In this document: positions 8,604 through 20,357 of the stretch, one piece after another
Numbering within the stretch: position 1 is the first letter of the stretch
How the letters are laid out: each line of letters opens with the position of its first letter
The notes under the pieces: model-generated
Told to the model about the DNA's origin: nothing
The model's database searches: none
What the model saw: the letters and a program-made list of their open reading frames with translations, nothing else
Assembly (NCBI GenBank): GCA_004151065.3
Contig: NWUY0300008434.1
Span: 10,157 to 36,563 of the forward strand
Length of the DNA stretch: 26,407 bases
Source: Larix sibirica
Lineage: Eukaryota > Streptophyta > Pinopsida > Pinales > Pinaceae
Direction: 5' to 3'
Translations under genes and position numbers: made by a program

Positions 8604-9940
8604 GACTGTCCTTTTGATCTTTGTGTCCAAATACATCACATACATAGCATCTTATGGTATGAAAATACTTTGCAGTTTGTCCACGATAGTTGCACCTTAA
8701 GCATTTCACAATATTATTGCACCTCCTTCTATCATAATTTTCACATTCCAATGCTTTATGTCAATATTTATAGCAAGAAAAACAATAACCACTAAACAAA
8801 TTCCCATACCTAGACTGACCATGCTTTGATATGTTGTGCTTGCCTTTTGATGTCCCTTTTAACTCATTTCTTCTTGATCTGTAACTAGAATGCATTTGTT
8901 GTTCATGACCTTTTCAACTCTCTTGTCGTAACCAAGACCAAATTTGTTGTTGGGTGACCTTTGACTATTTAATATTTCATCCAAGATTGAAGAGTTGTAC
9001 TTGAGTTGGATCTTGTTATGTTATGTTCTTTATTTATGTCAAAACAATCATTCTCATCCTTTGAATTTGCGTGGTCTGAACTGACTGTGATTTCATCCTT
9101 GGATCCTTTTGCTGCAACAAAGCATTGTTTTTTATTATCCGGAGACTGATTCTCTTTTCCAAGTTCTGCTAACTCTTATTCCAAAGAGGTAATCTCTGCA
9201 TCCTTCTCCTGTAGTTGACTCAAATTGTTTTGTTGAGTTTCTTCTAGTTTCATAGTCGCTCGATCCTTTTCTTCAAGTTGTAACAATTGTTCCTTTAATA
9301 GTTCCTTTTATTTTCTTGCTTCTTCCACTTGAATTTTTAGACCAAAAATAATCTTTTGAGTTTCTTCATGGTATTTATGTCTTTCCCTTTCTAATAGATC
9401 TTCTAGTAATGCATTCTTTTCATTGATCTTCTTACTTTCATCTAGGGCATAAATTAGTTTTTTTTCAAGATCAGCTTCATCTTCCTTGTTTTTTTATTCT
9501 ACATGGGCTTTGCTTTCATCTTTAGAGAAATCTTTTGGTTTGTCCTAACTGTCATTTATTTCCTCTACTAGTGGCTCTTTGTTTTCATTTTCTTCATCTT
9601 CTTGATTTGTGATTATGAGGAGAGATTCCTTTGCATAAAGATTGCGTAGCTTGTTCCATATCTCTCTAACTGACTTACACTCTCCCACTTTATTCTTCTC
9701 AGAATCTGATAAGCCACTCAAATTTGCATTCATTTCCTCTACATTGTTTTGCTTTAACCTTTGTGTAGCTTCACCTTTTGATCTATTATCTTCGGTTGTA
9801 TAACCCTTCTCAACTGACTTCCGGATATCAAGCACAAGTGATTGCAAATAGATTTCCATTCTCATGCGCCAAAATAGATAATTTGTTCCATTGAACAAAG
9901 GGGCTATATCCGTGCTTAAACTGAATTCCTCACGGGCCAC
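8551..9940 (-). pseudogene. gag: Copia-type gag remnant (first copy)
   Basis: Gag is the nucleocapsid/particle protein of LTR elements. From 9940 leftward the frame shows PLFNGTNYLFWRMRMEIYLQS-like sequence and later SVREIWNKLRNLY, hallmarks of the plant Copia gag family (DUF4219/UBN2). It then has a long Lys/Glu-rich coiled-coil region. In-frame nonsense codons at 9545, 9494, 9308 and 9176 interrupt a frame that otherwise stays open to about 8969. A frame change follows and two zinc-knuckle cores occur at 8551-8751: CLRCNYRGQTAKYF lost its His and last Cys, and CYVCDVFGHKDQKDS lost its last Cys. The probable start is now GTG (9938-9940), before AREEFSL, where related Gags have Met (inference). 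Non-functional. Confidence 0.8.
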
Positions 9941-9995
9941 ATCTGTGCAGTGATCTGCCTTCCAGTGGTTAGATTGTCTCTGAAGGAACCTGATA

Positions 9996-10003
9996 TGATA
10001 CCA
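9996..10003 (-). promoter_or_regulatory. primer-binding site (initiator tRNA-Met), first copy
   Basis: The minus strand reads TGGTATCA two bases after the LTR end GTTCAACA (10006). It matches the first eight bases of the usual plant iMet PBS (TGGTATCAGAGC), then diverges (TATCAGG). Confidence 0.7.
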
Positions 10004-10005
10004 AT

Positions 10006-11196
10006 TGTTGAACCCCAAGTGATACAAAGAGGGGGGGTAAATTAGTATCATGCGTAATCTTAAAATTTATATATAATTTTTATTTCACAAGTCACACATC
10101 AATACTAAAGTAGTTATCAACATAGAAAACACTATGCGCAAAGTATTTAAAAAGAAACTTTGTATATATAGAATCTTAGATTACATAAATTCCTAGGAGA
10201 CACCAATCTCCAATAATGGTGTGAGCACCCACTCACAGATTTTGTAGACACAAATCTGGCAAGGACACCAATCCCTTGTGTAAGCACCAACTTACTATGT
10301 ACAAGAACCAATCTGTGGGGACACCAATCCTTTGTGTAAGTACCAACTTGCTGTCAGGCACCAACTTGTGAGGACACCAATCCTCTGTGCAAGCACCAAC
10401 TTGTTGTCTTCAAGCACCAACCTGTAGGAGACCACAATCTCCTGTCCTCGCCCCTTCTTGCCTCCCGTAGATACATATGGTTGTAATTGTGTTCCTTTGT
10501 CGCACTCTGATCTATGCACTTTCCTCAACTTATTTTGTATACTCTCTTCAGCTTCTACTGCACACTTACTGAGCTTCTATCGTGCACTTCCACAACTTCT
10601 TCTGTGACACTTGCTCCTTGTGTTATGTTGTATTGCACACTTGACCATGTACTTTGGTTTGCTCTTATTCTGTGCACTCGACTCTACTTCTTTTACGATT
10701 GCGACTTCATATAAAACTTAGTTCTATATTTTCACACACTTCTTCGAATTAGCTAACCATTGATTCCCCCATTAGACCGAAGCTTCAATTTCATAGTACT
10801 TTTATCTCCACCTTCTATCCCACTCCCACTAAAACACATAAATCGTTTTGTTTATTTATATCATTCCAACATCAATACTTATTTTATTGATTCAATTGAT
10901 TTGTACATGAGTGGGGGATTCTATACGTTGGTGACACCCCTTCTTCCTTTCTTCATGCTCAAGTTTACCCAAACATCCAACTTGAACCAACCAAGTCTCT
11001 TGTTCTTATGTCGGCATGCAATATTCTCACTTTGACATATTTGTTGACCGCGCGGTATTTATGCGACATGAACCTATCCTAGAACTGCACGAGTAGACGA
11101 CTTGATGAGACTTTCCTGCGTACTCTCTTTAACGAGCTTTTTCTATATACTTCTTCAAACTAGCTTCTAAACTTCATGCTTCTCATTTGACATCAA
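10006..11196 (-). repeat. central LTR body 1, cut at the N
   Basis: It starts like the right outer LTR and is virtually identical to it up to 10978. It then differs at many positions to 11196, where it stops inside U3 without the terminal TGTTGAAC. Its hairpin array lies at 10196-10443 with fewer 53-bp units than the left LTR. Confidence 0.8.
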
Positions 11197-11197
11197 N
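11197..11197. other. single undetermined base at duplication junction
   Basis: The N sits exactly between a truncated LTR and a second LTR lacking its first 16 bases. A one-base gap at a repeat edge is typical of a joined or forced assembly. Confidence 0.9.
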
Positions 11198-12556
11198 ATA
11201 CTGAGAGGGGGGGGTGAATCAGTATCATGCGCAATATTAAAATTTATATATAATTTTTACTTCATAAGTCATACACCAATACCAATGTAGTTATCAACAT
11301 AGAAAACACTGTGAGCAAAGTATTTAAAAATAAACTTTGTATAGATAGAATCTTATATTACCTAAATTGCTCGGAGACACCAAACTCCAATAACGGTGTG
11401 AGCACCCACTCACGAATTTTGCAAACAACAATTTGATAGGGACACCAATCCCTTGTGTAAGCACCAACTTACTATTTACAGGCACCAACCCGTGAGGACA
11501 CCAATCCCCTGCGCAAGCACCAACTTGCTGTTAGGCACCAACCTGTGAGGACACCAATCCTCTGCGCAAGCACCAACTTGCTATCGGGCACCAACCTGTG
11601 AGGACACCAATCCTCTGCGCAAGCACCAACTTGTTGTCAGGCATTAACCTTCGAGGACACCGATCCTCTTTGCAAGCACCAACTTGTTGGATTGAAGCAC
11701 CAACCTGTAGGAGACCACAATCTCCTGTCCTTGCCCCTTCCTGCCTCCCTAAGATAGATATGGTTGTAAATGTGTTCCTTTGTTGCACTCTGATTTGCAC
11801 ACTTTCCTTAGCTTATTTTGTATACTCTCTTCAACTTCTACTGCACACTTCCTCAGCTTCTACCGCGCACTTCCACTACTTCTTTTGCGAGACTTGCTCC
11901 TTGTGTTCTGTTGTATTACGCACCGGACCATGTACTCTGGTTTACTCTTATTCTGTGCACTCGGCTCTACTTCTTATATGACTGTGACTTCATATATGAA
12001 TTAGTTCTGTATTGTTGCACACTTCTTCGAATCAACTAGCCGTTGATTCCCCATTAGACCGAAGCTTCAATTTCAGAGTACTTCTATCTCTACCTTCTAT
12101 CCCATGCCCACTAAAACACATCAATCATTTTGTTTATTTATATCATTCTAGAATCAATACTCATTTTCTTGATTCAATTGATTTTTCCACAAGTGGGGGC
12201 TTCTATACGTCGACGACACCCATTCCTTTCTTCATGCTCAAGTTTACCCAAACATCTAACTTGAGCCAACCAAGTCTCTTGTTCTTCTGTCAGCATGCAA
12301 TCTATGCAATTTGACATATTTGTTGACTGCACGGTATTTATGCGACAGGAACCTATCCTAGAATTGCGCGAGTAGATGACTTAATGGGACTTGCGCACGT
12401 ACTCCCTTTAACAAGCTTTTTCTATATACTTCTTAAAACTGGCTTCTAGACTTCATGCTTCCCACTTGACATCAAGCTTGTTCTATATACTTCTTAAAAC
12501 TGGCTTCTAGACTTCATGCTTCTCATCTGACATCAATAACAATATTAAGTTCAACA
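11198..12556 (-). repeat. central LTR body 2
   Basis: It corresponds to 5610-6968 of the left LTR with few differences: positions 6052, 6102 and 6103 versus 11640, 11690 and 11691 are those I found. It keeps the junction with the PPT (12557). Its outer end is missing at the N. The hairpin array is at 11373-11726. Confidence 0.85.
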
Positions 12557-13296
12557 ATCTCCCCCTTTGGCATTGATGTCAACACCAAGTAAGACTGAGC
12601 CCCCCAACTATGAGCTACTGTACTTTTGTAGTTTATGTCCTTTCGCAATCTTTGTTACAACGCAATGTCTTTAGTTTGATTTGCAATTTCTTCATAGTAC
12701 CTGCAATTTCTCCCCCTTTGAAATCCATGGCAAAGGGATGTTTTTTTATCTTGTCCTACTTATCTTCGGCGACCTTTGGACAATTTTGCATTGACCTGTA
12801 ATTCTATAGCTGCCCAATATTTGCAATTTTCTTTTTTCGTAATTCGTTCTATGCGCAGTATCTGCAATATTCTCCCTGTGGACTGATGCTTCTCTTCCTT
12901 CCTTCTATTGCTTCTCGTTTGACTGTGCTGACTCCAACTTTTGTACTGTGTTGTACCAGATTCTTGTATTGTCGCATATGCTCTTGCTCAATTCATGCTC
13001 CTCTTTGATTGTGTAGATTGATTGTGTAAATATCACTATGTTGTACCGGATTCCCGTGTTGTCACAGTGTTCTCCATATTTTATTGTAAGATTCGTGCTT
13101 TTCACCAGATATGACATATCCAAGATTTGTAAAGGAGTTGATGTGATCATCAAATCTACCAATTCGTGTTACACATCTCATATGATGCAATCTAGCGTGC
13201 TTCAGCATTTAAGGAGATAGAGAAGGCGTCTTCAAATCGTTCACATTAAGTAATGAAAACGATCTTCCTTTTTGTCTCATCGAAATTTCGGGGAGC

Positions 13297-13536
13297 ATGG
13301 TATGCAAAGTAAAAAGAAGTTGGTGTCAAAAATGGTATGCACAGGTGCAGGTGAACCAGAGGCACGCAGAGGAAATTTCATCTCCGAGGAACCGAATTGA
13401 GCAGCTGGAGAAGCAACAAGGATACATTCTGACTCTTTTGAAGCAACTTCGGATGATTCCCAACATTTCAAGTTTCGAGGAACAGTCTTTGCCTAATACT
13501 GAGTTGCGTTTATCATCGCGTAAACCATATAATTAA
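13297..13536 (+). CDS. exon-like antisense ORF, second copy
   Basis: Same 79-residue translation as the ORF at 7709-7948. It is not independent evidence of selection, because the whole surrounding segment is duplicated unchanged. Confidence 0.4.
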   Translation: MVCKVKRSWCQKWYAQVQVNQRHAEEISSPRNRIEQLEKQQGYILTLLKQLRMIPNISSFEEQSLPNTELRLSSRKPYN

Positions 13537-14138
13537 CATGAGTAATTTCTCCACTAATGCTCATTCTTCAATTAAATTTGCAATTGAAGACGAGACTACA
13601 AATTTTGTAGACCAATGATACTGATAGTCCTGCCAAGATGTATGTACTCCTATCGCTGTTTTGATTTTTGCGGCAGTGGCCCTTGTATATGTATGAAAAA
13701 AAACTTCTTTTAATACTGACAGACTTGCCAACTAAGGCCAATTTTGAATGTATGTACTGTTTTGTTTGTTTTTGTGATAGTAGCTCCTTTAAGTACAATA
13801 CAAATAGCAATCTGCAAATGCTTTATGAGTACACATTTTCTTGTCATTGTTGTTCAACATATATTTGTCTTTGAATTCATGATTCTTAAGTAATATTGTT
13901 GAACTCGAGGATCTTCACACATAATTCTGGAAATTAGCAAGATATGCAGTAATTTCTTGTTGCTTGAGAACTATTGTTACTTACTTTGTCGTTATGTGAC
14001 CGTGGAATTTTCTTCACCCATTTTTTAGAGTGTGCATGCTTTTGTTGAGATGACACAATGTCATTTATTTTCTTCATCTACATCTAACTAGTTTCGCTTT
14101 CTGCAATATATGGAGTATTTCTCCCTCCCTTATTTTCT

Positions 14139-15528
14139 TCATCTATATCTTACTAGTTTCGCTTTCTGCAATATATGGAGTATTTCTCCCTGACTGTCCT
14201 TTTGATCTTTGTGTCCAAATACATCACATACATAGCATCTTATGGTATGAAAATACTTTGCAGTTTGTCCACGATAGTTGCACCTTAAGCATTTCACAAT
14301 ATTATTGCACCTCCTTCTATCATAATTTTCACATTCCAATGCTTTATGTCAATATTTATAGCAAGAAAAACAATAACCACTAAACAAATTCCCATACCTA
14401 GACTGACCATGCTTTGATATGTTGTGCTTGCCTTTTGATGTCCCTTTTAACTCATTTCTTCTTGATCTGTAACTAGAATGCATTTGTTGTTCATGACCTT
14501 TTCAACTCTCTTGTCGTAACCAAGACCAAATTTGTTGTTGGGTGACCTTTGACTATTTAATATTTCATCCAAGATTGAAGAGTTGTACTTGAGTTGGATC
14601 TTGTTATGTTATGTTCTTTATTTATGTCAAAACAATCATTCTCATCCTTTGAATTTGCGTGGTCTGAACTGACTGTGATTTCATCCTTGGATCCTTTTGC
14701 TGCAACAAAGCATTGTTTTTTATTATCCGGAGACTGATTCTCTTTTCCAAGTTCTGCTAACTCTTATTCCAAAGAGGTAATCTCTGCATCCTTCTCCTGT
14801 AGTTGACTCAAATTGTTTTGTTGAGTTTCTTCTAGTTTCATAGTCGCTCGATCCTTTTCTTCAAGTTGTAACAATTGTTCCTTTAATAGTTCCTTTTATT
14901 TTCTTGCTTCTTCCACTTGAATTTTTAGACCAAAAATAATCTTTTGAGTTTCTTCATGGTATTTATGTCTTTCCCTTTCTAATAGATCTTCTAGTAATGC
15001 ATTCTTTTCATTGATCTTCTTACTTTCATCTAGGGCATAAATTAGTTTTTTTTCAAGATCAGCTTCATCTTCCTTGTTTTTTTATTCTACATGGGCTTTG
15101 CTTTCATCTTTAGAGAAATCTTTTGGTTTGTCCTAACTGTCATTTATTTCCTCTACTAGTGGCTCTTTGTTTTCATTTTCTTCATCTTCTTGATTTGTGA
15201 TTATGAGGAGAGATTCCTTTGCATAAAGATTGCGTAGCTTGTTCCATATCTCTCTAACTGACTTACACTCTCCCACTTTATTCTTCTCAGAATCTGATAA
15301 GCCACTCAAATTTGCATTCATTTCCTCTACATTGTTTTGCTTTAACCTTTGTGTAGCTTCACCTTTTGATCTATTATCTTCGGTTGTATAACCCTTCTCA
15401 ACTGACTTCCGGATATCAAGCACAAGTGATTGCAAATAGATTTCCATTCTCATGCGCCAAAATAGATAATTTGTTCCATTGAACAAAGGGGCTATATCCG
15501 TGCTTAAACTGAATTCCTCACGGGCCAC
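14139..15528 (-). pseudogene. gag: Copia-type gag remnant (second copy)
   Basis: The translated Gag and zinc-knuckle segments are identical to those at 8551-9940, including the stops that end both open segments. Since both copies carry the same disabling changes, the duplication, real or artefactual, came after decay. Confidence 0.8.
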
Positions 15529-15583
15529 ATCTGTGCAGTGATCTGCCTTCCAGTGGTTAGATTGTCTCTGAAGGAACCTGATA

Positions 15584-15591
15584 TGATACCA
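15584..15591 (-). promoter_or_regulatory. primer-binding site (initiator tRNA-Met), second copy
   Basis: TGGTATCA on the minus strand next to the complete right outer LTR, which is the true 5' LTR of the insertion. Confidence 0.7.
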
Positions 15592-15593
15592 AT

Positions 15594-16864
15594 TGTTGAA
15601 CCCCAAGTGATACAAAGAGGGGGGGTAAATTAGTATCATGCGTAATCTTAAAATTTATATATAATTTTTATTTCACAAGTCACACATCAATACTAAAGTA
15701 GTTATCAACATAGAAAACACTATGCGCAAAGTATTTAAAAAGAAACTTTGTATATATAGAATCTTAGATTACATAAATTCCTAGGAGACACCAATCTCCA
15801 ATAATGGTGTGAGCACCCACTCACAGATTTTGTAGACACAAATCTGGCAAGGACACCAATCCCTTGTGTAAGCACCAACTTACTATGTACAAGAACCAAT
15901 CTGTGGGGACACCAATCCTTTGTGTAAGTACCAACTTGCTGTCAGGCACCAACTTGTGAGGACACCAATCCTCTGTGCAAGCACCAACTTGTTGTCTTCA
16001 AGCACCAACCTGTAGGAGACCACAATCTCCTGTCCTCGCCCCTTCTTGCCTCCCGTAGATACATATGGTTGTAATTGTGTTCCTTTGTCGCACTCTGATC
16101 TATGCACTTTCCTCAACTTATTTTGTATACTCTCTTCAGCTTCTACTGCACACTTACTGAGCTTCTATCGTGCACTTCCACAACTTCTTCTGTGACACTT
16201 GCTCCTTGTGTTATGTTGTATTGCACACTTGACCATGTACTTTGGTTTGCTCTTATTCTGTGCACTCGACTCTACTTCTTTTACGATTGCGACTTCATAT
16301 AAAACTTAGTTCTATATTTTCACACACTTCTTCGAATTAGCTAACCATTGATTCCCCCATTAGACCGAAGCTTCAATTTCATAGTACTTTTATCTCCACC
16401 TTCTATCCCACTCCCACTAAAACACATAAATCGTTTTGTTTATTTATATCATTCCAACATCAATACTTATTTTATTGATTCAATTGATTTGTACATGAGT
16501 GGGGGATTCTATACGTTGGTGACACCCCTTCTTCCTTTCTTCATGCTCAAGTTTACCCAAACATCCGACTTGAGCCGACCAAGTCTCTTGTTCTTCTGTG
16601 GGCATGCAATTTGTGCACTCAACATATTTGTTGGTTGTGCGGTATTTATGCGATAGGCACCTATCCTAGAATTGTGGGAGTAGATGACTTAATGGGACTT
16701 GCAAGTATACTCCCCTTAATAAGCTTTTTCCATATACTCATTCAAACTGGATTCTAGACTTCATGCTTCTCATTTGACATCAAGTTTGTTCTATATACTT
16801 CTTCAAATTGGCTTCTAGACTTCATGCTTCTCATTTGACATCAATGACAATACTAAGTTCAACA
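15594..16864 (-). repeat. 5' LTR of Copia-type element (right outer LTR, 1271 bp)
   Basis: Complete from TGTTGAAC-type terminus (minus strand, 16864) to GTTCAACA (15594), followed on the right by the TSD TCTTT. It holds a TATA candidate at about 15653-15663, the hairpin array at 15784-16031 and the doubled 61-bp U3 repeat. In this copy GGAGA-CACCAA-TCTCC (15784) is perfectly paired, where the left LTR has lost a pair. Confidence 0.85.
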
Positions 16865-16869
16865 TCTTT
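16865..16869. repeat. target-site duplication, right copy (TCTTT)
   Basis: Matches 5589-5593 exactly. Confidence 0.85.
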
Positions 16870-19360
16870 TAAGAAAAGTTACATAAAATGATGGAAAGTT
16901 GCCTTTCTTTCTAGATTTATGGCTTTAGACATCCATAAGAGGTAGAAATTCAACACCAAAAGGCCTCTCAAACTATATAAACATTTCCTTGTTGTATCCA
17001 TTAAGGATCTATGAAAAGTGCAATGTTATATCCAAGAAATTGTGAATGCTCGCTTTGCAATTGCATGATAGAAGACCAAGAGACCCCTTTGAAACCAAAG
17101 AGAGGGCAAGTTTGAAGCGTTGGGGATTGGGAGATAACCGTAATCCATGGTGGTAGTAATGCAATGTATTCGATTTGCCATTGTTGATGAAATTGTTCTC
17201 TTCTCCCCTCCCTCCCCTTTCCCTATCAAATATTGTTTTTGGATCATATTTGTTGATTTGTTATTCATTAAATGAATCTAACATAGAATTAAGGGTTTTA
17301 TCCTCATAAGGATCTAAAAGGTAGGTTCTATTATCATAGAAGAGGAAAAGGTTCTTCCTGTGTGGTTTATTTGCACGGCTATTGTAGGAGACTAACATTT
17401 GATGGAAGATCCTCTACTTCTCTTTCCACTTGAGCTCAAAGTGTAACACATCAAAAACTTTGGAATGAAACTTACAAGTTGTTCTTCTCCCATTCCCCTT
17501 TAAATACAACTTGAACTACAACTAAGTGAAATAATAGTTGTTTTCTTATGGAACAAACGAGGGATATCATATGTTACATAACTAAGTAACTATCTCTTAT
17601 AAAAGTTTGATTTGTAATCCCATTGTAATAACTCACAAATAACACATATGAATGGATTTGTAAAAGTGGGATGTTAAGGGTCTTGTCCAAAATGAATATA
17701 TGTGATAATTGGCCATGTCCGCCTTTATCACGAAAACTAACACTTTCCCCTGCCTTACAGGAATGAGCTAGTGGGTCTAGGGACTCTTTATAGGATCTTC
17801 CATCAAGAAGCTTTTGATCCATTGAAATTGAGATTTAGGGAGGAGCCAATAAACTCATCTTGAAATCCACTTGAACAACACCAAAGAGCTTATTCAAATA
17901 GAAGTTAAGAGCTCCTATGGCAACTAGGGTCTCAATAATGGAAGATCGAATACACTCAGGGCCATTTATTTAATCTCACTTGGCTTAAATCCCATCATTA
18001 CAACCAATATTTACAATTCATACATAATATGATCTAATACATTATAGGGGAAAATTTGGGGTATTATAAGTTTTTTTTTAAATAAAATTGCAACCGAACT
18101 GGTCAATGTGATAATACAAAAATATATATGTCTCTTCAGTCAAAATGCAACTTGCATACCAAACCAATATAGTCTAAGGCATATGGTATCAAATACAAAA
18201 CAATTTAAAAAGTGATTACTAATATACACTATGTAAAACACCCAAATACAATGTAAATTTGTACAATATATCCAACTACAATATAGAACAAACACATATT
18301 TTCAATAGCTTCATCTTGGGCAATATTTGTGGGATGAGAAGCACACTTCTCCGAGTCCATGTCTTCTATTATTTGGTGAATTGTTTCATATTCCTTTAGG
18401 TCCCTGGAGATCAATACCATAGACATGTTCACATCGGAAGTTATAGCTAGGGATCCTTAACTAAGATTAAAACCTGTATTCATGAGTGTGTAGTATTCTT
18501 CTTCTAATACATATATTTGTCTCTTATGTTGCACAAGAGTGTCCATCGTTATTGCATTATGAGACACACTATGAAGTTCATTTTCATGTACTTTGGTGGT
18601 GATAGAAGAAATGGAGGTTTTGTTCCCATTTATGAAAAATTCATATTTGATGAAGAACCATATGGATTTCCTAAATTTATCTTTGACACTTTGAATTATG
18701 CCCATGTAAATCCATATTGAAGGTAAATATCTACAATTGTTCCAAATTCAAATAGAATTCCAACATGTTCTCCCCTTTCCAATTCTTTATCGAACAACTA
18801 CTATGAGTGGTAATTTCTTAGTTCCTACAGATGAAATACAAAAACAATTTTCATAGAAGAAAGGGATATAAATCCCCAAGTCGAAACCACTGCAAACAAA
18901 AACACTTCAATAATATCCCACAACATGGGAGCCCCAATACTAAGAAATCCACAAGCCTAGGGCATAATACCTACCATGTCCACTTGCTAATAATTACATA
19001 CCCAACACCTTATCAATACAACGTCTACTATCAAAGTGTCAGACAACTACCCCCAATCCTCAATGGAGATAATGGAAGACAAACGATTCTAGAATAGAAC
19101 AAAAACAAATAGGAGCACCCCGAATTCATTCAACATAGATTCCTCAGTCTGGATAACACCTCCAACCCAAGCCTCTAAACCTCCAATCCCTGAAGTGACC
19201 AACCAAATTACACCCTCCCCAACCCAATTTTGAACAGAGACTATAGCCATGGCATCAAGATAGGGAATTCAATTGTTGCTTTCCCAATTAGGCTCCATGA
19301 AGTTCGAGACAATCTTCCTCACCCCCTTGATTGTCCTGCTCACCATACTCCAGGGCATGA
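16870..19360. other. unrecognised AT-rich stretch between the two elements
   Basis: No domain, RNA gene or repeat pair could be assigned. Short ORFs occur on both strands. Those at 18229-18432 and 18457-18705 (minus) are adjacent and Glu/Asp-rich, and may be pieces of one decayed reading frame; 18831-19097 (plus) is Asn/Lys/His-rich. None has a motif I can name. Confidence 0.4.
18229..18705 (-). pseudogene. possible broken unrecognised reading frame
   Basis: Two minus-strand ORFs, 82 codons (18457-18705) and 67 codons (18229-18432), lie 24 bases apart. The first ends with a Glu/Tyr-rich helix-like segment (YVLEEEYYTLMN) and the second begins with ISRDLKEYETIHQIIEDMD, also helical and acidic. 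The similar character suggests one interrupted frame, perhaps an element Gag or a host exon. No family is recognised. Confidence 0.25.
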
Positions 19361-19833
19361 TGTTGTGTTTTTCAAATCACAAATAAGATAGAGCCCTTAA
19401 ACTTCAAAAATAACCAAAACACATTTACTTGAGAATAAACACAAGAATATGGAAAAACTCTTAAGGTAGGGTAACACCATTAACTATTCCTTGTGGAAGG
19501 AATCACTCCACAAGCTATATGTTTTTTATAACTATTGCATCCAATATACTTCGCGAGGCATCTCACTCCATTGATTCTACTTCTTTATATAGTTTCGATC
19601 CAACTTTTTAGGTTCTTTCTAGAGAAGGAACTTTCTTGTAGGTGGAACCTTCTATACACTTTATAAAGAAGGAATATTTTAGCAGGTAGACCCTTTTAGT
19701 AAATGTTATTACAATTTTTTTTTTCATAGTACATGAGCCTTATTTAATAAAGATGGCCTCAATACATAGCATTATCCCCTTCGGTACCTTACTACATACC
19801 CCATATTATGCTCCCTAGGTACATTACATTCCA
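19361..19833 (-). repeat. 3' LTR of Gypsy derivative (473 bp)
   Basis: On the minus strand it begins TGGAATGTAATG after the PPT and ends AAACACAACA, so it has TG...CA ends. Its last ~110 bases are clearly related to 21570-21683 (shared ATAACCAAA, ACACAAGAATATGGAAA, CACCATTAAC) but diverged, implying an old insertion. The flank beyond it (CATGA, 19356-19360) cannot be checked as a TSD because the other LTR is cut. Confidence 0.7.
19583..19592 (-). promoter_or_regulatory. TATA-box candidate in Gypsy LTR
   Basis: CTATATAAAG on the minus strand, about 220 bases before the LTR 3' end, which is a plausible U3/R boundary position. GAACCTTC-type motifs lie 25 to 70 bases upstream (19617-19652). Confidence 0.45.
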
Positions 19834-19844
19834 CCCCCCTTTCC
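19834..19844 (-). promoter_or_regulatory. polypurine tract of Gypsy derivative
   Basis: The minus strand reads GGAAAGGGGGG immediately before the LTR start TGGAATG. Confidence 0.75.
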
Positions 19845-20357
19845 ATGTTTCATCCTCGAAACAAGGGAGGAAGCCATACAATATGATATACTAAGCAATG
19901 TAGTCAACTGATACCAAACAAGGGCATCCATCCATCCTAGTGAAATGTGGACATGGGGTCCAACCACTTCATTACTACATCAATCTTGATTTCGATTACT
20001 CCTTTGGTGTCATGTTGTCACTAGGCTACTCTAATATCTTTGAACATTGCTTTTAGTTCTCCATGTGCCTTCATATTGGTTTCCTTTATAGTTTTATGTT
20101 TGTTCATAGCAAGTTTGTTGATGCTCGTGATCTCTCCTTAACGATTGTTGTTTTGTCGGGTGATGTGGGGGGCGATATACAACAACCTTAACTATTGGTT
20201 CCTTCATATTTGATTGCATAACATGTGGTTTCTTTCAGTCTTGTATCCCTTAATTTCTTCTTTCCATTTATGCCATTCCCGGGGATTTTCTTTATGTGTT
20301 TTTACATCGCCTTCTTATGTTTCTTTATCTACTATGTCTCCAGGTATTTCAACTATT

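Larger units (their letters stand above)
5594..16864 (-). mobile_element. Copia-type gag-only (TR-GAG-like) LTR retrotransposon block with internal 5588-bp duplication
   Basis: The outer ends are LTRs ending TGTTGAAC / GTTCAACA and flanked by TCTTT. The element reads on the minus strand: 5' LTR 15594-16864, PBS to its left, broken gag, a non-coding 3' part, PPT at 6969 and 3' LTR 5594-6968. Each internal region is about 3.04 kb and has no Pol domain I can find, so it must have depended on enzymes from a related element. The block contains two internal regions and four LTR bodies, because 5610-10978 recurs almost unchanged at 11198-16566. The two central LTRs abut at an N (11197). Gag style and the GGGGGAGAT-type PPT fit plant Copia elements; Sirevirus/Maximus affinity is possible but unproven. 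Confidence 0.8.

Noticed and set aside
10295-11035. Possible small proteins of 66-91 codons in the central LTR
   Set aside because: LTR sequence with repeat-derived frames; they differ between copies only where the LTRs diverge and show no conserved start or domain.
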